Shown here: one piece after another, positions 30,390-36,906 of the stretch
Numbering within the stretch: the stretch's first letter is position 1
Layout: the number at the start of each line of letters is the position of its first letter
Origin: a virus
Reading direction: 5' to 3' (one strand)
DNA: 36,906 bases
IMG/VR virus record: IMGVR_UViG_3300042896_000770
Location: 1-36,906 of that record
The notes under the pieces: model-generated
Told to the model about the DNA's origin: nothing
The model's database searches: none
Seen by the model: the letters and a program-made list of their open reading frames with translations, nothing else
Made by a program: the position numbers and the translations under genes

Positions 30390-30971
30390 ATGAGAATCTT
30401 CAACCCACCAAATAAAAAAGGTCCCCGATTTAGAGCTAGTCGTCATAGATTCTTAACTGATAAGTTTTTTGATGAATTTAAAAAAAAGCATCCTGAATAT
30501 CCTAATCTTACACGTGTAGAGTTTACTGCTATAATAGATACTTTTAATGAGAAACTTTGGATGGGAGTAATTGAGAATAGAGATGGTGTTGAATTTCCAG
30601 AAGGTTTAGGTTATGTTTTTGTTGGATCATGTAAGAGTCCTAATAAATTAAATATTGATTTTAAAAAATCTACAGAACTTGGTCAGTGTGTAGTGAATAG
30701 AAATTTAAGTTCTGATGGTTATCTCGCTAAAATATTTTATACTAATTTTGCAAGTAAGTATCATTATACTCACCGAAAGTTGTGGTCTTTTAAAGCTTCA
30801 AGAAAATTTAAATTAAAACTTTCTGAAGTTTATAGAGAAGAATGGCCTAAGTATATTGTTGTAGATAATTTTGCAAAAGTCTCTTCTTTCTTTAAACATC
30901 AAAGTAGAAAATTTAAAGTTTCTAAAAAGATGGAATACTCAAAAGATTATAATGAATTTGATTTAGATTAA
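30390..30971 (+). CDS. Conserved-looking neck-operon protein, function unknown
   Basis: A 193-aa, strongly basic protein with a helical start (HRFLTDKFFDEFKKKHPEYP), a strand-rich centre (VIENRDGVEFPEGLGYVFVG, residues about 60-79; SDGYLAKIFYTNF, about 112-124) and a basic helix at the end (KLWSFKASRKFKLKLSEVY). It resembles small basic proteins near neck genes of crAss-like phages, but I cannot name a family. It opens the last operon of the window, one base before the first ring candidate. DNA or RNA binding is possible given charge. Confidence 0.55.
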   Translation: MRIFNPPNKKGPRFRASRHRFLTDKFFDEFKKKHPEYPNLTRVEFTAIIDTFNEKLWMGVIENRDGVEFPEGLGYVFVGSCKSPNKLNIDFKKSTELGQCVVNRNLSSDGYLAKIFYTNFASKYHYTHRKLWSFKASRKFKLKLSEVYREEWPKYIVVDNFAKVSSFFKHQSRKFKVSKKMEYSKDYNEFDLD

Positions 30972-30972
30972 T

Positions 30973-31644
30973 ATGGCAACTACAATAGGCGACAGTATAT
31001 CTCGAGTACGCAATGTGCTCAAAGCAGTTAAAGAAGATCCTTTTTTAACTGATCGTTTTATCTATAGTATTATCTTGAAATATGGTAAAACTTTATTAAA
31101 GCGTCAAGATGATTTAAAACAGATTATGAAATATCAATCACTTTTTGAAGTTCTTCCTTGTGTTGAGCTTATTGAAATTGATAAGATAGAAGCTTGCTGT
31201 AGTGGAATTAAATCTAAGTGTAGGATTATGCGAACAAAGGAAAAGATACCACCACCATCGGAAGGTTCTTATGGTCCTTTAATTAGAAATGTTAGTTCTA
31301 TTGATTCATCTATAGAAATGATTTCTACTTATCCAAGTACATATGTTTCATTATCTAATAGTACAAACTTCAAATACAATAAGAGTAAATATTTTTGGTA
31401 TGTAGATGGTTATCTTTATTTTCCAAATATAGATTGGGATGCTGTTAGAATTGAAGCTTTATTTGATGGTGATGTTAGTCATCTTAAAGCAGATGCTGAA
31501 CCTTGTACTTTAATACAAGATACTTTTTTTCGAATTCCAGATTTTCTTTTTTCTGAAGTTGAGCAATACGCGATAAAAGAAATTTTAACTGCTGGTCAAA
31601 TACCTCCTGATGGTGCTGATGATAACCAAAATATTTTTAGATAA
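30973..31644 (+). CDS. Neck/ring protein candidate
   Basis: A 223-aa protein with a helical N-terminus (SRVRNVLKAVKEDPFLTDRF, residues 9-28), a CC-containing beta region (IEACCSGIKSKCRIM, about 72-86), a strand segment (YFWYVDGYLYFPNIDW, about 139-154) and a C-terminal helix after RIPDFLFSEVEQYAIKEIL. This resembles the small ring proteins of crAss-like phages, and the coupling (TAATG) to the next ring gene supports that. It would form one of the 12-fold rings beneath the portal. Confidence 0.6.
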   Translation: MATTIGDSISRVRNVLKAVKEDPFLTDRFIYSIILKYGKTLLKRQDDLKQIMKYQSLFEVLPCVELIEIDKIEACCSGIKSKCRIMRTKEKIPPPSEGSYGPLIRNVSSIDSSIEMISTYPSTYVSLSNSTNFKYNKSKYFWYVDGYLYFPNIDWDAVRIEALFDGDVSHLKADAEPCTLIQDTFFRIPDFLFSEVEQYAIKEILTAGQIPPDGADDNQNIFR

Positions 31645-32681
31645 TGAGCTACAATTATACACTTAGATATAAAACTTTTGATCAACTTATTTCAGAGGTT
31701 CAATCTGATTTTGAAACTCTTAATTTAGAAGGTTTTATATTAAATCAACAACTTATTAAAGTTGCTAAAAGAATAAATTATGATTTAGGATTAAGAATAT
31801 TTCAAACTAAAGAAGCAATATTAGAAGTAGAAAAAGGAAGAGTAAAATTACCTGATGACTTTTATGTTTTAAACTTTGCTTTGATTTGCGATGAGTTCAC
31901 AGTTAATCAAGGAATGCCTCAAGGAACATGGATTGAAGAAAGACCTTTTATTACTCCTTATCAAGAAACAAATCCTAATCCAAATTCTTGTACTAATGGT
32001 CCTGTAAATTGTTCAACTTGTCAACAGGTTGTTTCAAGTTGTAATTGTGTTACATCTGCTGCTTGTAGTACAGGATTAAATACTACAAATCCTTTAGGAT
32101 ATTTTGGTGATCCATGTATAAAGCCTAGAGTTTTTCTTAATTGTAAAAATGAGAAATATGAACTTGTTCAAATTGTAAATACTGGAGAAACTAGAACATA
32201 TAAAAGATTAATTCAAATAAGAATTATAAATAATGCTCAATCTATTGATTGTGATTGTCCTAATTTATATTGGAATACTCCAGAGAAAGCTTGGATAAAA
32301 GATAATTATCTTTATACTAGTTTTGATTGCGGAAAAGTATATATTAATTATCAAGGAATGTTAGAAGATGACGATGGTAATCTACTTGTTCCAGATCACG
32401 ATATGCTTAATGAGTATTATGAATATGGTTTAAAACAAAGAGTTATTGAGAACCTTATCATGAATGATGATGAGAGAGCTATGAATAAATTACAGCTTAT
32501 TGAGCAAAGATATAGAGCTGCTAGAAATTATGCTTTATCTATTGTTAATACACCAAATTGGTCAGAGTTTAAACAAGTTTGGGAAATGAATAGAAGAGCT
32601 CAATATGCTAAGTACTATGATATGTTTAAGAGTTTTCCTCAATTTAGAAATGATCCCAGAACATTTAGAAGAAATGTATAA
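31644..32681 (+). CDS. Larger neck/ring protein with a Cys-rich insertion
   Basis: A 345-aa protein with a ring-protein scaffold (FDQLISEVQSDFETLNLEGF, residues 12-31; GRVKLPDDFYVLNFALI, about 65-81; C-terminal long helices 250-340 with ERAMNKLQLIEQRYRAARNY). A segment of about 60 residues (109-168) contains eight cysteines (116, 123, 126, 133, 135, 141, 158, 167) and looks inserted. A second beta part carries CDCPNLYW near 223. The stop overlaps the muzzle ATG by one base. Expected role: adapter between portal rings and the muzzle. The Cys-rich loop may face outward or bind metal. Confidence 0.65.
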   Translation: MSYNYTLRYKTFDQLISEVQSDFETLNLEGFILNQQLIKVAKRINYDLGLRIFQTKEAILEVEKGRVKLPDDFYVLNFALICDEFTVNQGMPQGTWIEERPFITPYQETNPNPNSCTNGPVNCSTCQQVVSSCNCVTSAACSTGLNTTNPLGYFGDPCIKPRVFLNCKNEKYELVQIVNTGETRTYKRLIQIRIINNAQSIDCDCPNLYWNTPEKAWIKDNYLYTSFDCGKVYINYQGMLEDDDGNLLVPDHDMLNEYYEYGLKQRVIENLIMNDDERAMNKLQLIEQRYRAARNYALSIVNTPNWSEFKQVWEMNRRAQYAKYYDMFKSFPQFRNDPRTFRRNV

Positions 32682-35600
32682 TGGCAAATAACTATCAAAA
32701 TACTTCATCACAAGATCCTAAGCAACTCAATAAAAGTTTAAATGAGGATACTACAAATTCTAACTTAGATCCTAATTCGTGGACCCATGCTAGAAATGCT
32801 ATAACAAATTCTATAACTGGAGATATTGGAAAGATAGGTAATGAACCGGGAAATCTTTTTTGTAATAAAGCTCCTTATCCAATTATTGGTGTAGTACATC
32901 TTACAGCTGATGAGTGGGCAATATATTCTACTGATGATGTGGACTCAGAAATTGGATTCTTTAAAGAGAGCACATGTGAATATAGAAAAATTGTTAATGA
33001 TAGATGCTTAAATTTTAATAGAGCTGATCTCATTAAAGGAGTCTCAAGATATACTTCAGATTGTACTTATAAATTATATTGGGCTGATTCTTTAAATCCA
33101 GATAGGATATTAGATATTAATGATATTCCTTATATTCAAATTTGTACTGATGAAGCGGGTATTGACATTGCTACAGCCCTTCCAGATTATGATCCTAAAG
33201 GTTGTATAACATGTGTAAATACTCCAAATTTAAATTGTGATAAAATAAGATTAGCTTCCTTAATGACTCCTCCTTGTGTAAAAGTTTTAAAAGGAGCTGG
33301 CGGAGGAAGTTTGCTTAATGGAACTTATATAGTTTCAATAGCTTATTCAGTAAACGGTCAAAAGTTAACTGATTATTTTATGCCTTCTAATCAACAACCT
33401 TTATTTGAACATGATAATATTGCGGGATCAATTGATATATTAATTGAATCTATTGATAGAGTAAATTTTGAAGAATTTGAACTTGTTTTAATATCAGTAA
33501 TTAATCAGCAAACAGTAGCAAGAAAAGTTGGTACTTATAGTACTCGACAAAATCTAATTACTTTAGATGCTATAAGAGATACATGGCCAATAGTTCCTTT
33601 ATCAGATATTTCTTTAAGATCTATTGCTTATGAAAAAAGTGATGGAATATTTAATGCTAGTGATTATTTACTAAGAGTTGGTCCAAGAAGTAAATTTGAT
33701 TTTAATTATCAACCTTTAGCTAATCAAATTGTAGCTAAGTGGACAGCTGTAGAATATCCTGCTTCTTATTATGTAAATGGTGGATCTAATACTGGTTACA
33801 TGAGAGATGAAGTTTATTCATTTTTTATTAGATGGATTTATGATACAGGAGATAAATCTTCTTCTTATCATATTCCTGGTAGACCAGCTTTTGCAGGAGA
33901 AAGAGTTACTCAATCTAGTGATGCTTTACCAGATGAAATATTACCACCTAATCCATTTAATTATAAATGGTTAATAGAAAATACAGCTGTTAATATACCT
34001 ATGATTGCTACTGTTCTTTCTGATGGTGGAGTAGAAGTAGCTAATGGATATATGGGTTATTGGGAATCAACAGAAGAGTATCCAGATAATAATCCTTTGA
34101 TGTGGAACGCAAGTGCACATTCTTGGTCAAATCCATCAATTCTTCCTTATCCAGGAACAAATCCTACTCCTAATGGAGATTATGATTTATGTGGAGAAAA
34201 AATTAGACATCATAGATTTCCAGATAACTATCTAGATTTTATAAATGATAGTGCTAATCACTTTAATACTAACTCTCCTTATTTTAATGGTGAAGCTGCT
34301 ATTAGAATTATGGGAGTAAAATTTGAAAACATTATACAACCTAAAGATAACGATGGAAATACTATTAGTGGTATTATTGGTTTCGAGATTCTTCGTGGTA
34401 CTAGGCAGGGGAATCGTAGCGTGTTGGCGAAAGGTATCATCAATAATATGGGCGAATACCAAATAGAAAATTTTACCTATCCTGGTTCTAGATTAGGATT
34501 ATATCCTAACTATCCATATAATGATGTTAGGCCGGATCCTTTTCTTTCAACTACACAAACTAGAAATACTCCTTGTGGTCCTTTTGGAGGAGGTGGTGAA
34601 GTTGATTATAATGCTCAACAAACTTTTAGAAAAGATGTTTTTTCTTTTCACTCTCCAGATACAAATTTTTTTAAACCTTATCTTTCAGGTAAAGAATTAA
34701 AAATCTATGAAGAGTTTAGAGGAACTGCTGTAGGTAAATTTGAGCTTTCTGAAAAACACCCTAAGCTTAAATTACTTTCTAATAATGGTATAGTATTAGC
34801 AGGTGTATTAGGGGTTGCTCTTGGAACAAAAAAAACAAATGGTGAAAGAAGATACACCTGGAAAGGTGGAGATGTATCAGGAGTAACAACAGGAGGATTT
34901 GATCCTTTAACATTAGGAGCTTCTGATTTACTTCAACCACTTTTGATACCACTTTGGACAGCAGGTAGAGCTGCATCTGCAGCTTATCAAACAGCTATTA
35001 GTTTAAGTGCTAATGGTTCTTTAGGTGCTTCAGCAACTACTCTTTTACAAAATTTTTTATCTGGTTGGACTTCAAATACAGATTTAAATCCTACTTCATT
35101 TAATTTTCCTATAATAGGATTATCTAATACTCTTAATTTAAATCCTATTAGTAATATAGCATATAGAGAATATGAAAATGAATATGGTGATTTAGATTAT
35201 CAAAATGGTATATTGGCTTTTGCTCAAGGAGCTTTTCAAACTATTTATAATATTACTCAATCAGCAGATGTTACTTTAGATCTTATACGAGCTATGATAA
35301 GATTTAGAGATTATGCTCTTAAATATAATTCTCATTGTTTATATGATTTTGCAGTAGCACCTCCAGGACCTAATAGTAGAAGAAAACAAATTTTAAATCA
35401 ACAATATACTGGTCCTCAATTAACAGATTTCTCATCTAATTTTACTATTAATAATTTATATCGAACTACACATGTTAGTATAGAGATTAATGGTATTTTT
35501 CCATTTCCAACTGGAGATAATACAAGACAAAAAGCAAGTGATGTTGCTGATCTTAGTGATACAGATGATATAACGAATGGTGTTGATGTATTAAAAGATC

Positions 35601-36906
35601 CTACTAAATCATCTTTTAAAACTAATTCATCTTGTTTTTATGTAGGATATAAACAAAGAATAAGAAATCAATATGGTCAAATAGATTCTATTATACAGGT
35701 TCCAGTTTCAGTTTGTCCTGTAGTATATAATCCAGAATCTGTAACTGGAAGATTAACTAGTAGTCAATTATTTAATGGTGATATTTATATAGGTCGATAT
35801 ACAGAAAAAAATACTTTTTTCTTTTTTTATGAGTGGTTATATGATGAACCAGATGGATTTGAATATAATTATCTTGCTCATCGTATGTTACCATTTCCTC
35901 GTTATTGGTTAGATAGTCAAAAATATGAGATGTCAAATTTCTTTACAGGAGTTGTTGATGAGATTACAAGTGGAACTTTTAACTTTGCTACAGCATTGCC
36001 TAGTGGGTTATATAATCTTGATGGTCCTGATTGTTCAATATTTGATGGTAATTTTCCATTTAATCTTACTTCAAAATTAAGACTTGGTGTAGCTTATAGT
36101 TACTTCTATCTTTTTAATTCAGGGATCAGAGACTTCTATGTAGAGACTGATATCAATATTGCTCTTCGTGATTGGGGAGAATTAGATACACAAAAGCATT
36201 ATCCAATTTTAGATGTCAAAACAATATTTGATACTAATATTATTAAGTCCGGTAATTACTATAAATACGATAGAAGCTTAAGCATAGCTAGTAACTATGT
36301 AAATTATATTTCTTGGGGTAATACTCAACCTCGAGGTTATGATGCTGAAATAGCTGAGAACTGTTATGTTTACGATCCTAATCAAATTATATATTCTTTA
36401 CCGGCACAACTAGAAAGTAAAAGAGATAACTGGTTATTCTTCCTTGTAAACAACTATAAGAAGTTTTTATCTAGACCAGTATCTATCAAACCTATAAATA
36501 AAAATGGGGTGATGATATTCTTTTACAATGAGAGCCCAGTTCAGTTTTTAGGAGTAGATCAACTACAAACAGATGCGGGAACAAAACTTACAATAGGAGA
36601 TGGTGGATTATTTTCACAACCACAACAAAATATAGTTAGCTCAGATAGACCATATGAATATGGATCTTGTCAAGATAGTTTAAGTATAAGTAATACTCCA
36701 GCTGGTATCTTTTGGGTATCTCAGAATCAAGGTAAGATATTCAAGATGCAGAATGGTATAGAAGAGATAACACTAAAAGATCTTAAGTGGTGGTTCGCAG
36801 CTTATCTTCCATATCAACTAGTATTAGAGTTTCCTAACTTTGAATTAATAGATAACCCAGTAATCGGTATCGGGTGTCAATCGGTGTATGACAACGAGTC
36901 GATGAT
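32681..36906 (+). CDS. Muzzle/tail stabilisation protein (truncated by the window edge)
   Basis: An open frame of 1408 codons plus two bases with no stop before the right edge. The N-terminus (LNEDTTNSNLDPNSWTHARN, residues 20-39, then DIGKIGNEPGN) matches the start of large crAss-like muzzle proteins, as does GFEILRGTRQGNRSVLAKG near residue 567. The product is long, aromatic and Asn-rich, with repeated beta segments. In crAss-like virions this family forms the plug at the bottom of the tail, below the ring proteins encoded just upstream. The start ATG overlaps the previous stop (TAATG). The C-terminus is missing, so full length is unknown. Confidence 0.8.
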   Translation, partial: MANNYQNTSSQDPKQLNKSLNEDTTNSNLDPNSWTHARNAITNSITGDIGKIGNEPGNLFCNKAPYPIIGVVHLTADEWAIYSTDDVDSEIGFFKESTCEYRKIVNDRCLNFNRADLIKGVSRYTSDCTYKLYWADSLNPDRILDINDIPYIQICTDEAGIDIATALPDYDPKGCITCVNTPNLNCDKIRLASLMTPPCVKVLKGAGGGSLLNGTYIVSIAYSVNGQKLTDYFMPSNQQPLFEHDNIAGSIDILIESIDRVNFEEFELVLISVINQQTVARKVGTYSTRQNLITLDAIRDTWPIVPLSDISLRSIAYEKSDGIFNASDYLLRVGPRSKFDFNYQPLANQIVAKWTAVEYPASYYVNGGSNTGYMRDEVYSFFIRWIYDTGDKSSSYHIPGRPAFAGERVTQSSDALPDEILPPNPFNYKWLIENTAVNIPMIATVLSDGGVEVANGYMGYWESTEEYPDNNPLMWNASAHSWSNPSILPYPGTNPTPNGDYDLCGEKIRHHRFPDNYLDFINDSANHFNTNSPYFNGEAAIRIMGVKFENIIQPKDNDGNTISGIIGFEILRGTRQGNRSVLAKGIINNMGEYQIENFTYPGSRLGLYPNYPYNDVRPDPFLSTTQTRNTPCGPFGGGGEVDYNAQQTFRKDVFSFHSPDTNFFKPYLSGKELKIYEEFRGTAVGKFELSEKHPKLKLLSNNGIVLAGVLGVALGTKKTNGERRYTWKGGDVSGVTTGGFDPLTLGASDLLQPLLIPLWTAGRAASAAYQTAISLSANGSLGASATTLLQNFLSGWTSNTDLNPTSFNFPIIGLSNTLNLNPISNIAYREYENEYGDLDYQNGILAFAQGAFQTIYNITQSADVTLDLIRAMIRFRDYALKYNSHCLYDFAVAPPGPNSRRKQILNQQYTGPQLTDFSSNFTINNLYRTTHVSIEINGIFPFPTGDNTRQKASDVADLSDTDDITNGVDVLKDPTKSSFKTNSSCFYVGYKQRIRNQYGQIDSIIQVPVSVCPVVYNPESVTGRLTSSQLFNGDIYIGRYTEKNTFFFFYEWLYDEPDGFEYNYLAHRMLPFPRYWLDSQKYEMSNFFTGVVDEITSGTFNFATALPSGLYNLDGPDCSIFDGNFPFNLTSKLRLGVAYSYFYLFNSGIRDFYVETDINIALRDWGELDTQKHYPILDVKTIFDTNIIKSGNYYKYDRSLSIASNYVNYISWGNTQPRGYDAEIAENCYVYDPNQIIYSLPAQLESKRDNWLFFLVNNYKKFLSRPVSIKPINKNGVMIFFYNESPVQFLGVDQLQTDAGTKLTIGDGGLFSQPQQNIVSSDRPYEYGSCQDSLSISNTPAGIFWVSQNQGKIFKMQNGIEEITLKDLKWWFAAYLPYQLVLEFPNFELIDNPVIGIGCQSVYDNESM

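Overview
The window is about 37 kb of AT-rich, tightly packed phage DNA with every convincing gene on the + strand. It looks like the late (lysis, tail-fibre, packaging, capsid and neck) half of a crAss-like phage (order Crassvirales) of a Bacteroidota host. The basis is gene order and protein resemblance: a terminase large subunit, a long portal with a coiled-coil tail, an acidic scaffold-like protein, the major capsid protein, then small neck/ring proteins and a very large 'muzzle' (stabilisation) protein cut by the right edge. Host assignment rests on Bacteroidota features: start sites lack Shine-Dalgarno sequences and have A-rich leaders, and several intergenic regions carry the Bacteroidota promoter pattern TTTG-N20-TAnnTTTG or its -7 half. 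Family names come from reading the proteins; no search was run.

Layout: 56-1037, first lysis locus (putative peptidoglycan hydrolase and a membrane/coiled-coil protein), ending in a compact RNA fold. 1167-5409, five tail-fibre or receptor-binding genes. 5435-6134, holin and a second small membrane protein, closed by a strong terminator (6194-6218). 6245-6276, the best promoter; it drives 6303-14158: a small charged protein, a winged-helix-like protein, an HU/IHF-like protein with a TTG start, a cysteine-cluster protein, a PD-(D/E)XK nuclease, a 46-aa protein, a small-terminase candidate, TerL and the portal. 14272-17209, scaffold candidate and major capsid protein. 17210-17343, a hairpin followed by a tRNA-like fold without a D arm. 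17344-21858, a capsid-linked protein and a run of eleven small lysine-rich proteins plus one beta-rich protein. 21861-22565, first ring protein. 22639-30258, structural and tail-appendage genes, many cysteine-rich, with fibronectin-III-like domains and an Asp-box beta-propeller. 30390-36906, neck genes and the truncated muzzle gene.

Together these genes would make and package a podovirus-like particle: TerL docks on the portal and fills a head built from the capsid protein on the scaffold; ring proteins and the muzzle close the portal; fibres and appendages bind the host; holin and hydrolase release progeny. The small basic proteins may be packaged or coat DNA, but that is inference. No gene-free stretch exceeds 300 bases; the longest gaps (1038-1166, 6135-6302, 14159-14271, 17210-17343, 30259-30389) hold the terminators, promoters and RNA folds listed. 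No CRISPR array, insertion sequence, complete tRNA, rRNA, integrase or minus-strand gene was found.
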